Made by a program: the position numbers and the translations under genes. The notes beneath the pieces are model-generated. The model ran no database searches. It worked only from the letters and a program-made list of their open reading frames with translations, and had not been told where the DNA came from. 64,000 bases of DNA from Natronosalvus rutilus (GTDB taxonomy: Archaea > Halobacteriota > Halobacteria > Halobacteriales > Natrialbaceae): NCBI RefSeq assembly GCF_024204665.1, contig NZ_CP100355.1, positions 868,001 through 932,000 of the forward strand, read 5' to 3'. Each line of letters opens with the position of its first letter. The first letter of the stretch is position 1. Of the stretch, positions 51,963 through 59,507 are shown piece after piece.

Positions 51963-52898
51963 TCACCGGTCGGGCATCGCAGCCGAATCCGAGTGCGCGC
52001 GGACCCACAGTTCGCCGATCCGTGACAGCCGCGTCCGATAGGATTTCCCGTGTTCCTCGCGCTCGATGTAGCCCTTGCCGCCCGGCCCCAGTCGGTCGAC
52101 GTTGTAGATCACCTTCGAGCGGAAGCTGTCGGTGTACTCCTCGTTGAGTTCGCGCGAGAGGGCCTCTGCGAGTTCCGAGACGGACTCGAACTCGCCATCC
52201 TCGCCGAGTTTGTAGAGGATGAGTTCCTCGAACGGCTTGACGTTCGAGAAGGAGGCCACGGGCAACTCGACGATGTGCTCGCCGTCGATCTCTTTCGCCC
52301 CGATGGTCGTCCCGCGTTCGTCGAACTCCGCGAGGAGTTGCCGAGCGCTGTCGAGGCGGGTGGCCACGCGTTCGGTTTCGATTTCACTCGCCGGTTCGTC
52401 GGGGCCGTCGGTCGCTCCCGCAAGCAGATCCTCGAGCAAGGCCGACTGTTCGCGTAGCTCCTCGGCCAGTTCCGTCTCGAGGTATTTCTCCGGAGCCGTG
52501 TAGTAGGTGTGGATGTGCTCGCGGTCGTCCTGGCGCTCGACCATCAGCGAGTGGGCGGCGGTCGCGAACGCGAAGCTCACCGTCCGGGGCATGGCAGCGA
52601 TGTTGACCCAGACCTCGTTGCCTTCGTCGAGTTCGTCGTTGATCAGGTCGTAGGCCTGCTCGAACGCCTCGTCGTAGTCGTAGACGTCCTCGAGGACGAA
52701 CCGCTCGGTTGTCGCCCCTAGCAGGTTCTGGAAGTCGGTCTCGAGTTTCTGGGAGAGGTGCCGGGAGTACTCGACGTTGGCTTCGCTCCCGACGGCCCCC
52801 TCGAGGAGGATGACGCGGTCGACGCCGTACTGATCGCGCACCAGTGGTGCGATCAGCCGGTCGTAGTCGAAGCCGACCGGGACGATGTGGGTTTGCAT
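51963..52898 (-). CDS. DUF6293 (HFX_2341-like) CARF-type transcriptional regulator
   Basis: A 311-residue protein. The N-terminal half is a Rossmann-like, CARF-type sensing domain (MQTHIVPVGFDYDRLIAPLV, VILLEGAVGSEANVEY, WVNIAAMPRTVSFAFATAAH). The C-terminal part is a winged helix (PFEELILYKLGEDGEFESVSELAEALSRELNEEYTDSFRSKVIYNVDRL) followed by an acidic tail. Haloarchaeal members of this family are annotated as HFX_2341-type regulators. CARF domains often sense cyclic oligonucleotides in CRISPR settings, but no CRISPR or Cas gene is visible here. A TATA-like box about 27 bases upstream supports the ATG at 52898. Confidence 0.8.
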   Translation of the reverse strand: MQTHIVPVGFDYDRLIAPLVRDQYGVDRVILLEGAVGSEANVEYSRHLSQKLETDFQNLLGATTERFVLEDVYDYDEAFEQAYDLINDELDEGNEVWVNIAAMPRTVSFAFATAAHSLMVERQDDREHIHTYYTAPEKYLETELAEELREQSALLEDLLAGATDGPDEPASEIETERVATRLDSARQLLAEFDERGTTIGAKEIDGEHIVELPVASFSNVKPFEELILYKLGEDGEFESVSELAEALSRELNEEYTDSFRSKVIYNVDRLGPGGKGYIEREEHGKSYRTRLSRIGELWVRAHSDSAAMPDR

Positions 52899-52919
52899 AC
52901 GCGGTAGAGGTGGTCGGAT

Positions 52920-52930
52920 AGTATAAAAAC
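52920..52930 (-). promoter_or_regulatory. TATA box of the DUF6293 gene
   Basis: On the minus strand GTTTTTATACT is centred about 27 bases before the ATG at 52898, a strong haloarchaeal TATA box and spacing for a leaderless transcript. Confidence 0.55.
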
Positions 52931-52961
52931 CACCAGACTCTCGACCGCTGCGACGCGTTCG

Positions 52962-53045
52962 TCAGTCGCTGTCGTCCTGGCTGCCGTCAGCGTCTCTGAA
53001 ACCGAACCGACCTGCGTTCCGTTTCGAACGACTGGTACGCCTCAT
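52962..53045 (-). CDS. Possible 27-aa ORF overlapping the 49-aa ORF
   Basis: An ATG at 53045 overlaps the TGA of the preceding 49-residue ORF as ATGA. It encodes MRRTSRSKRNAGRFGFRDADG..., a peptide with a basic front and an acidic end. The overlap suggests coupled translation, but short frames occur by chance. Nothing identifies a family. Confidence 0.3.
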   Translation of the reverse strand: MRRTSRSKRNAGRFGFRDADGSQDDSD

Positions 53046-53191
53046 AGCTCGCCGATAAGGCGAGCCTGGGCGAGAGACAGACTCGTCTCTTCCTCGGTGA
53101 GTTCGCGCCCGCGTCGCTGTTCGATCCAGGCTATCAGTTCGGCTTCGTCTCTGGTGTTCTCGTTCGCTGCCGTGTCGTGCTCTTCGTCCAT
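53042..53191 (-). CDS. Small acidic haloarchaeal protein, 49 aa
   Basis: An ATG at 53191 opens MDEEHDTAANENTRDEAELIAWIEQRRGRELTEEE, ending ARLIGEL. The composition is typical of a soluble halophilic protein and predicts two helices, the second after ELTEEETSLSLAQ. It is too short for standard calling but has good codon bias. Its stop overlaps a 27-codon frame by four bases. No family recognised. Confidence 0.45.
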   Translation of the reverse strand: MDEEHDTAANENTRDEAELIAWIEQRRGRELTEEETSLSLAQARLIGEL

Positions 53192-53278
53192 GCTCCGTAA
53201 TTCGCCTTCGTGGCCAAGTACCTTGCCCGAAGACGGTATCTTCGGCTCGTAGTACCAGACCTCTCGAACGGCGAGAAG

Positions 53279-53287
53279 TTATTTATA
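53279..53287 (+). promoter_or_regulatory. TATA box of the Tat-exported protein gene at 53311
   Basis: TTATTTATA is centred about 27 bases before the GTG at 53311. This decides that start over the GTG at 53290, which would fall between the box and the transcription start. Confidence 0.55.
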
Positions 53288-53310
53288 GAGTGACTGTCTT
53301 CTCAAGCGAC

Positions 53311-54111
53311 GTGAATCGACGCCACTTCCTTGCGGCAACCGGAATCGGGGGTACACTTTCGATTTCGCCGACGGGCCGTCTCGGGAACGTGCCGAGTTCG
53401 GCGACGTTCGATCCGCACCCACCCGCGCCGACCGACCCGCCCACACTCACGCCAGGTCCGGAAGAACCACCCGAACGACCTGCCGAGGTGACGGCCGAGC
53501 ACGTCTCTGCGTACGTCTCCGGATACGAACACGCGCTCACGTACAACACGCTCGAGTGCCGCAATCTGCAGGAAATCGACGTCGCGTCCGACGCCGTACT
53601 CGAGGCGGAAACCAATCACGGCGTCTACGCGTTCGCCGTGGCGACCGGCTACTCGCGGTGTGGGGCGGGTTCGGAACCCGAGCACCGCGACTACGGCCCG
53701 CCACCCATCGAGTGGGCCGTCGGCGAGGGGTACGCCGTTCGGATCGGCGACGACGCCACCGAACACCGAGTCGCCGACCGCACGTTCGGGGCCGACCACG
53801 GGGACGGACGCGCGTCGGGGTTCGCCGTCACCAACTTCGACCACCTCGCTCACGACGTCACTGTCACCATGACCCACGAGGGCGACACGGCGAACGAGGA
53901 AACCGTCGACCTCGAGCCTCGATCGGCCGTCCACGTTCGAAACGTGAGCGCCGTTCGTGGGGATCACGGGATCTCGATCGAGACGGACGAGGGGGCGACG
54001 ACGGCCGGCACGTGGACTGTCGATCCGAACCGGAGCGCGAGCGGGGTGATTCGCGTTCTGGCCACCGGCGAGGTGTCGATCGAACGGCGCGATCCGTACG
54101 GCGAGTTCTGA
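53311..54111 (+). CDS. Tat-exported haloarchaeal protein
   Basis: A 266-residue protein starting with a twin-arginine signal (NRRHFLAATGIGGTL). After the signal come a proline-rich linker (PHPPAPTDPPTLTPGPEEPPERP) and a beta-rich domain. Its features include ALTYNTLECRNLQEIDV, two cysteines that may form a disulfide, and GFAVTNFDHLAHDVTVTMTHEGD. The C-terminal strands resemble immunoglobulin-like or cupredoxin-like extracellular domains. The GTG at 53311 fits the TATA-box spacing. Function unknown; the proline linker suggests a surface-exposed, tethered protein. Confidence 0.65.
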   Translation: MNRRHFLAATGIGGTLSISPTGRLGNVPSSATFDPHPPAPTDPPTLTPGPEEPPERPAEVTAEHVSAYVSGYEHALTYNTLECRNLQEIDVASDAVLEAETNHGVYAFAVATGYSRCGAGSEPEHRDYGPPPIEWAVGEGYAVRIGDDATEHRVADRTFGADHGDGRASGFAVTNFDHLAHDVTVTMTHEGDTANEETVDLEPRSAVHVRNVSAVRGDHGISIETDEGATTAGTWTVDPNRSASGVIRVLATGEVSIERRDPYGEF

Positions 54112-54174
54112 GCACGACTGGAACCGGCCGGTGACGAACGTCGAAGGCTGCCGGACGTGCGGGTTAGACTCGAG

Positions 54175-54654
54175 TCAGTCCGGCAGGTACCTGACACTCA
54201 ACACGCCGTCCTCGTCGTCCACCGCTCGACGAACCTCGACGCGCACGGCCTCGAGGCGGGCCGCCCGCGCGATGGTCTCCTCGTCCTGGAGGACGTCGCG
54301 GGCCGCTTCCTCAACCTGCGCTGCGGGAACCCGAAAGACGTGAATCTCGCCCGTTCCGGCCCGCTCGTGCTGGTGAAGGTCGCCGACGTCGGCGTCGGCA
54401 ACGAGTTCTTTCGAGTGGGTGGTCGGCTCGAGGTCGCTGTCGACGAGTTCGACCCGGCGCCGATCCTCGACGTCGATCAGCGTCCAGGAGACCTCGAGGG
54501 GTGGTTCGGGGGCGATCGTCGCCTCGAGCACGTCGTGTGTCTCGAGGCCGTCGTTCGCGGCGAGCGTGTGCACCTGCGCGGAGTCGACGTCCCGGAGGAC
54601 GACCGACTCGTCCTCGGCGTGGGTGACGACGAAGGTGCCCGTCTTCTCGGTCAT
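54175..54654 (-). CDS. Haloarchaeal conserved protein resembling DUF5812
   Basis: A 159-residue soluble acidic protein beginning MTEKTGTFVVTHAEDESVVLRDVDSAQVHTLA. The block EATIAPEPPLEVSWTLIDVEDRR and the terminal GVLSVRYLPD match haloarchaeal DUF5812 proteins as I remember them. It is beta-rich at the N-terminus and helical at the C-terminus. Function unknown. It sits between a convergent Tat-exported gene and a membrane protein gene that reads in the same direction. Confidence 0.7.
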   Translation of the reverse strand: MTEKTGTFVVTHAEDESVVLRDVDSAQVHTLAANDGLETHDVLEATIAPEPPLEVSWTLIDVEDRRRVELVDSDLEPTTHSKELVADADVGDLHQHERAGTGEIHVFRVPAAQVEEAARDVLQDEETIARAARLEAVRVEVRRAVDDEDGVLSVRYLPD

Positions 54655-54746
54655 GCTCGAGGGGAGGCACGCGATGGCTTTCGGGGTTTCGACTCGTCGC
54701 GGGCTTGTGCTCGTGAGTCGACTCGAGTGCGCTGCTCTCCTCTTGG

Positions 54747-55298
54747 CTACCGGGAGAGCCGGTGGACGATGTAGATTCCGGCCCCGGCGAGCGTGGGGAT
54801 GGCGAGCCCGACGGCGGGCGGGAGGCCGTACAGAAAGCTCACTACCGGACCGCCCTCGGTCTGAAACTCCGCGGGGACCGTCGGGATCAGGCCGACGTAC
54901 AGCGCGGCGAGAAAGAGGTAGCCGCTGGCGGCGAGTCGCCGGTCGTACCGAACGTCGTTACCCACCTGCCGCCGGTGGCGACGGGCGACGAGCAAGACGG
55001 GCGCGAGGATCGGTGCGACGACGGCCATGCCGACGACGATGACGAACGACCGGGAGAACGACAGCGTCGCCGTCGTACCGACCGTCTCCCCGATCACGCG
55101 AACCAAGGAGAGGGCGAATGCGAACACGAGGATCACCGCGACGGCTCCACCGACGAGGACGTAGCTCCTGAACAGCCGCGAGTTGCTCTGGCGAATCGCG
55201 TACGGGAACGCCCCGAGCACTCCGCCGTACGTCCTCGAGTCGGTCGTCTCGTCGCCGGGTGTGGCTCCGGAGTCGACCGCCTCGTCAGACGCGCTCAT
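54747..55298 (-). CDS. Four-helix haloarchaeal membrane protein
   Basis: A 183-residue protein. A disordered acidic N-terminus is followed by the conserved TYGGVLGAFPYAIRQSNSRLFRSYVLVGG, then about four helices (VAVILVFAFALSLVRV, FVIVVGMAVVAPILAPVLLVARRHRR and others). The strong conservation I recall in haloarchaeal relatives suggests a core role, but no function is known. It is divergent from pgi. Confidence 0.65.
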   Translation of the reverse strand: MSASDEAVDSGATPGDETTDSRTYGGVLGAFPYAIRQSNSRLFRSYVLVGGAVAVILVFAFALSLVRVIGETVGTTATLSFSRSFVIVVGMAVVAPILAPVLLVARRHRRQVGNDVRYDRRLAASGYLFLAALYVGLIPTVPAEFQTEGGPVVSFLYGLPPAVGLAIPTLAGAGIYIVHRLSR

Positions 55299-55422
55299 TG
55301 TCCGCGATTGGCAGTCGGGGCGAATAAGGGATGCGATGCTCGAGCGCCCAGTTCTCGCTCGGAGCGAACGCCGCCTCGAGGCGTGACGGAACGCCTTTAC
55401 CGGTCGCTATCGCCTCTCCGAT

Positions 55423-56727
55423 ATGGACGTCGACATCGGCAACGCGCTCGCGTCGGTCGCTTCTCCCGGCATCTCGCGGGAGGGCCTCGAGCGTCTGGAC
55501 GAACGGGTTGCGACGGCGCACGAGCGAATCGAGGCGGGACGGGCGAACGACGAACACGGCTACGCCGCCCTGAATCTCCCCGAGCGGACGGATCCAGACG
55601 CGATTCGCGCAGCGGTCGAGCCGGTGGCCGACGTGGACGCGCTCGTCACCATCGGCATCGGCGGGAGCGCGCTCGGCGCGGCGACGATCACAGACGCGCT
55701 TGCGGACGCGGGCGACGGCACCGAGGCGGTCTACCTCGACAACATCGACCCCGCCTGGATCACCCGCCGTCTCGAGGCTCTGCCCCTCGAGTCGACCGCG
55801 ATCAACGTCGTCTCCCGCTCGGGGACGACCGCCGAGACGCTCGCGAACTTCCTGGTCGTCCGCGAGGCCTTCGAGGACGCCGGTGTCGACTGGACCGAGC
55901 GCACGGTCGTGACGACCGGCGAGTCCGGCCCCCTGCGGTCACTTGCAAATCGCCACGACCTCGCCGCCGTCTCCGTGCCCGACGGCGTCCCCGGTCGATT
56001 CTCGGCGCTCTCGGCGGTCGGCCTGGTCGCCGCGGCCGTCTGCGGGCACGACCTGGAGGCCATCCTTGAGGGAGCGGCGGCCGAGGCCGACACCCTGACC
56101 GGATCGCTGTTCGAGTGTCCGGCCTACGCCTACGGCGCGACGGCCTACGCGCTCGACGCCCGGGGCGCCTCGATGAACGCCATGGTCCCCTACGCCGAGT
56201 CGCTCGAGACCTACGCCGAGTGGTTCGCCCAGCTGTGGGCCGAGAGCCTTGGCAAGGACGACCTGGGCCAGACGCCCGTCCGCGCGCTGGGGGTGACCGA
56301 CCAGCACTCACAGCTTCAGCTCTATCGGGCCGGACCGCGGGACAAGCTGGTGACGTTCGTCACACCGCGAAAAACCGCCGACCGAGATATCCCCGGGACC
56401 GACGTCGACGAACTCGCCTACCTCGGCGACGCCACCCTCGGCGAGTTGCTCGAGGCGGAGTTCGAGGCCACCGAGGCGAGCCTCGCCGCCGCCGGTCGCC
56501 CCAACGTCCGGGTCGAACTCGAGTCGGTCGACGCCTTCGAACTCGGTGGCCTCCTCTACGGCATGGAAGCCGCCTGCGTCCTCGCGGGCGAACTCTACGA
56601 GGTGAGCACGTTCACCCAGCCGGCCGTCGAGTGGGCCAAAAACGCCACCCGGGGGCTGCTCGGGGGTGGCGAGTTCGAGGAGGCTGAGGCGGTCGCCGAG
56701 AAGACGACGTTGCGCGTCGAGCGGTAA
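55423..56727 (+). CDS. pgi: Glucose-6-phosphate isomerase
   Basis: A 434-residue phosphoglucose isomerase (bacterial-type PGI superfamily) interconverting glucose-6-phosphate and fructose-6-phosphate. The motif blocks are VTIGIGGSALGAATI, NVVSRSGTTAETLANFLV, RFSALSAVGLVAAAV, YTYAEWFAQLWAESLGK-type, LGVTDQHSQLQLYRAGPRDKLV and QPAVEWAKNATRGLLGG. The catalytic histidine/glutamate region is in DQHSQLQLYRAG. The ATG at 55423 is conserved in family position. It works with azf (12457-13206) around glucose-6-phosphate. It is monocistronic. Confidence 0.95.
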   Translation: MDVDIGNALASVASPGISREGLERLDERVATAHERIEAGRANDEHGYAALNLPERTDPDAIRAAVEPVADVDALVTIGIGGSALGAATITDALADAGDGTEAVYLDNIDPAWITRRLEALPLESTAINVVSRSGTTAETLANFLVVREAFEDAGVDWTERTVVTTGESGPLRSLANRHDLAAVSVPDGVPGRFSALSAVGLVAAAVCGHDLEAILEGAAAEADTLTGSLFECPAYAYGATAYALDARGASMNAMVPYAESLETYAEWFAQLWAESLGKDDLGQTPVRALGVTDQHSQLQLYRAGPRDKLVTFVTPRKTADRDIPGTDVDELAYLGDATLGELLEAEFEATEASLAAAGRPNVRVELESVDAFELGGLLYGMEAACVLAGELYEVSTFTQPAVEWAKNATRGLLGGGEFEEAEAVAEKTTLRVER

Positions 56728-56854
56728 TCCGAGAACGAGTCGACGGCGGTGGGGCGTGACGACGCGACGACGGAAGTCCACTCGAACGGCCTCGACGGAC
56801 GCGACCAGGTCCCGATTGCAGAGCGCCTATTATCGTTCGGGCGAACGGAGAGAT

Positions 56855-57967
56855 ATGAACGAGACCGCGCGGGAGGACCGCGCTCGATCGAGCGACGAAA
56901 CCGGGGCAGTCGCCGGCATTGGTCTCGTCGTCGCGGCGTTCGCGACGACCGGACTCGCCGTCCCCGTCCGGGACGGCGTCGACCACCTCGCCGTCCTGTT
57001 CGGACTCCTGTTCGCCGTCGGGACTCTCGCCGTCTTCGCCGGCCGCCGGTACGACCTCCTCGAGCGTCGCTACAGCCTGGCCGGAGCGCTGGGTAGCCTG
57101 TTCGTCGTCTTGCTGGCCGGTTACGCCCTCACGCAGGGCATCTCTGGCGGGGCAGATATTCCGGGCCTCGGTGTGCGGATCCCGACCGTCTTCGTGTCGT
57201 TTCTCGCGGGCGGAACGGCTATCGGCATCGCACTCGCCGAGTACGGATCAGTTCCGACCAGCGGCCTGCTTCAGCGAACCGTCGTGACTGCACGCCTCGC
57301 GGCGCTCGCACTGGTCGCCTGGATCGTGAGTCCGTTGATCGGCCTCCTCCTCGAGATTCCCGTCGTGCTCGTCGTCGGCGGGTTGTCTGAAATCCAGCGA
57401 CAGGCAGTCATGCAGATCGGCGTCGCCATCGGCACGGCAGCGATCGCCGTCGCCTACGTCTACAACACGGGGCGCGACCGCTCGTATTTCGACCTCGAGA
57501 AACCGAGTCTCCGCGCCGTCGCCTGGATCGCCGGGGGCGTGGCTCTCATCTTTCTCGTCAATATTGCCATCTCGGTACTGTTCTCTTCGGGTGGCATCGA
57601 AGGGGCCGAGCACTCGGCGACACAGGCCGCACAACGAAACCCCGAACTCCTCTACGTAATGGTCCCCGCCTCGATTCTCATCACTGGCCCGTTCGAGGAA
57701 CTGATGTACCGGAACGTTATCCAGAAGTCGATGTACGACGTGTTCTCCCCGGTCGGGGCCCTCCTGGTCTCGAGCGTCCTCTTCACGGCGATACACACCG
57801 CTGCGTACGCAACGGCAGGCCCGGAGGCGCTCATCGCCAGCCTGGCCATCGTCTTCGGCCTCTCACTCGTGCTCGGAACGGTGTATCTCGTGACGAACAA
57901 CCTCGTCGTCCCGGCGCTCATCCACGGCATCTACAACGCCGTCATCTTCGCGTCGATTGCCCTGTAA
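56855..57967 (+). CDS. CPBP-family intramembrane protease
   Basis: A 370-residue membrane protein with about eight helices. The CPBP (CAAX prenyl protease/ bacteriocin-processing) motifs are complete: GPFEELMYRNVIQ (EExxxR), LFTAIHTAAYA (FxxxH) and VVPALIHGIYNAV (HxxxN). The Glu-Glu, His and His/Asn residues line the active site in known members. Its N-terminal helices (residues 20-200) extend beyond the core. A role in processing prenylated or membrane peptides is typical, but the target is unknown. The ATG at 56855 opens the acidic N-terminus MNETAREDRARSS. Confidence 0.9.
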   Translation: MNETAREDRARSSDETGAVAGIGLVVAAFATTGLAVPVRDGVDHLAVLFGLLFAVGTLAVFAGRRYDLLERRYSLAGALGSLFVVLLAGYALTQGISGGADIPGLGVRIPTVFVSFLAGGTAIGIALAEYGSVPTSGLLQRTVVTARLAALALVAWIVSPLIGLLLEIPVVLVVGGLSEIQRQAVMQIGVAIGTAAIAVAYVYNTGRDRSYFDLEKPSLRAVAWIAGGVALIFLVNIAISVLFSSGGIEGAEHSATQAAQRNPELLYVMVPASILITGPFEELMYRNVIQKSMYDVFSPVGALLVSSVLFTAIHTAAYATAGPEALIASLAIVFGLSLVLGTVYLVTNNLVVPALIHGIYNAVIFASIAL

Positions 57968-58016
57968 CGAAGCACCCCGCCACGTCTCCCTCGAGTCCAG
58001 CCGGGGACACACCGGC

Positions 58017-59072
58017 TCAGTAGGAGGTCGCCCAGTACCAGTACACGGTGACGGCGATCAGCACGACCAGACCGCCGAGGAAGAAGAGCGCCCCTGGGGG
58101 AATCGTCGCGAAGATGGCGTCGGCAGCCTCTGCAGCGCCGTCCGTGACGCCGTCGACGGTACCGTTGTCGTCGCCCGACGGGACGATCGACTCGTTGCCG
58201 CCGTCGGTGGCGACGTCGCCGTCGGTGCCGTCGGTGCTGTTGTCGCTGTAGTTGGCGCCGTCCGCGTCAGCGGCGTCGTCCCCCGCGGCCGAGTCGCTAC
58301 CGCCGCCGTCGCTCGAGGCGTCGTCGTCGGCTTCCGGGGCGTCGTCGGTTTCGTCCACGTCGGTGGTACCCATGTCTCCGCCGTCGCCGCCATCGGTCCC
58401 ACCGTCTCCGCTATCGGCTCCGTCGGCCCCATCGCCATCGGCCGTATCCTCTTCGGCCGCCTCGCTATCTTCGGTTTCGGTCCCCTCTGTGCTATCGTCG
58501 GATGCCGCTCCGTTTCCGTTGCCGGCTTCGTCGCCGGCCCCGTTCTCGTTTCCATTCCCGTTCCCGTTTCCAGCAGCCCCACCATCAGTCGTTCCACCAG
58601 TTCCCGCCGTCCCTTCCGTTCCCGCCTGCGGACCCACGTATCTTGAGAGTCCGTACTGGACGAGCAAACTCCCACCGGCGAGGGCCGCAACGCCCCCGAT
58701 GAATCGCGAGAGCGCCGTCTTCAACCGCTCGGCCGTCGACCGGTCGCTCGTCACGATCAGCGGCCCGTCCGCCGTCGCGTAGACGCTCATCTCGTTGCCC
58801 CGCGAGGAGTACCAGGTGTCGACGACCTCGACCAGTCCCGCGTCCTCGAGTTTCTCGAGGTGATAGCGGACGTTCTGGATCGAGGAGTCGATGGCGTCGG
58901 CGACGTCGCTCGGCGTCCCGGGTTCGTCGTTTAAGTGACTGTAGATTCGTCGGGCCGTCGTCGACGACAGGGCACCGAACACCGCGTCGGCGTCCTCGTC
59001 CTCGAGGTCGACGACTCGAGGCTGGCCCTCCTGGGCGGGCGTCTCGGAGCGAAGGGGAAACAGCCGGGCCAT
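58017..59072 (-). CDS. Membrane-anchored winged-helix protein with Asp/Gly-rich linker
   Basis: A 351-residue protein. Residues about 25-95 are an ArsR-type winged helix (FGALSSTTARRIYSHLNDEPGTPSDVADAIDSSIQNVRYHLEKLEDAGLVEVVDTWYSSRG). A membrane segment follows at about 125-145 (GGVAALAGGSLLVQYGLS). Then comes a ~180-residue low-complexity Gly/Asn/Asp/Thr tract, and a second helix ends the protein (GALFFLGGLVVLIAVTVYWY). The DNA-binding domain would face the cytoplasm and the acidic tract the outside. An 18-bp palindrome upstream suggests autoregulation. The ATG at 59072 matches a TATA-like box about 30 bases upstream. Confidence 0.8.
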   Translation of the reverse strand: MARLFPLRSETPAQEGQPRVVDLEDEDADAVFGALSSTTARRIYSHLNDEPGTPSDVADAIDSSIQNVRYHLEKLEDAGLVEVVDTWYSSRGNEMSVYATADGPLIVTSDRSTAERLKTALSRFIGGVAALAGGSLLVQYGLSRYVGPQAGTEGTAGTGGTTDGGAAGNGNGNGNENGAGDEAGNGNGAASDDSTEGTETEDSEAAEEDTADGDGADGADSGDGGTDGGDGGDMGTTDVDETDDAPEADDDASSDGGGSDSAAGDDAADADGANYSDNSTDGTDGDVATDGGNESIVPSGDDNGTVDGVTDGAAEAADAIFATIPPGALFFLGGLVVLIAVTVYWYWATSY

Positions 59073-59120
59073 CGGTCTCTATTCTGGTATTCTCACCGAC
59101 ATACATACCCCTTTCCCTAC

Positions 59121-59138
59121 GTAAAAGAGCTGTTTTAC
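59121..59138. promoter_or_regulatory. 18-bp palindrome, candidate operator
   Basis: GTAAAAGAGCTGTTTTAC is symmetric apart from one central pair (arms GTAAAA/TTTTAC, core AGCT). It lies 49-66 bases upstream of the winged-helix gene start (59072) and about 110 bases before the DUF3311 gene on the other strand. A TATA-like TATGTAT lies about 30 bases before 59072. The position suits regulation of either promoter. Confidence 0.55.
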
Positions 59139-59246
59139 CTTCCGGAGACCCGCTCGAAACTGCCTGAAACGCCATTGATGAACGATCGTCTTCAAAGGCC
59201 CTAGTCGAATAGAAACAATTACCCAGGCCGAGTGACGACGGGGCGT

Positions 59247-59507
59247 ATGAATCGACTCGAACGGATCGGCTGGATCCTCGCGGCGGTGCTCGTCTGTCTC
59301 CTCGGGATCCCGTGGTTCCTCTGGGGGAACGCGAGGATCGCCCTTGGTCTGCCGCTGTGGCTCTGGTGGCACGTCGGCTGGTTGGCGCTGTGTTCCGCGC
59401 TCTTCTGGGCGTTCGCACAGCGCGCCTGGGGCGTCGGCGTCGAACCGAACCGACCGCAGTCACGGTCGCCGCGGTCGGACGCTCGAGCGGAGGGTGATCG
59501 CCGGTGA
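59247..59507 (+). CDS. DUF3311 membrane protein, symporter partner
   Basis: An 86-residue protein with two helices (WILAAVLVCLLGIPWFLWG and LWLWWHVGWLALCSALFWAFA) and a charged C-terminal tail. The DUF3311 pattern (two helices with a Trp-rich second) and its position directly before a sodium:solute symporter gene, with a four-base overlap, are both characteristic. It probably acts as a small accessory subunit of that symporter. The ATG at 59247 is preferred over an upstream GTG. Confidence 0.85.
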   Translation: MNRLERIGWILAAVLVCLLGIPWFLWGNARIALGLPLWLWWHVGWLALCSALFWAFAQRAWGVGVEPNRPQSRSPRSDARAEGDRR

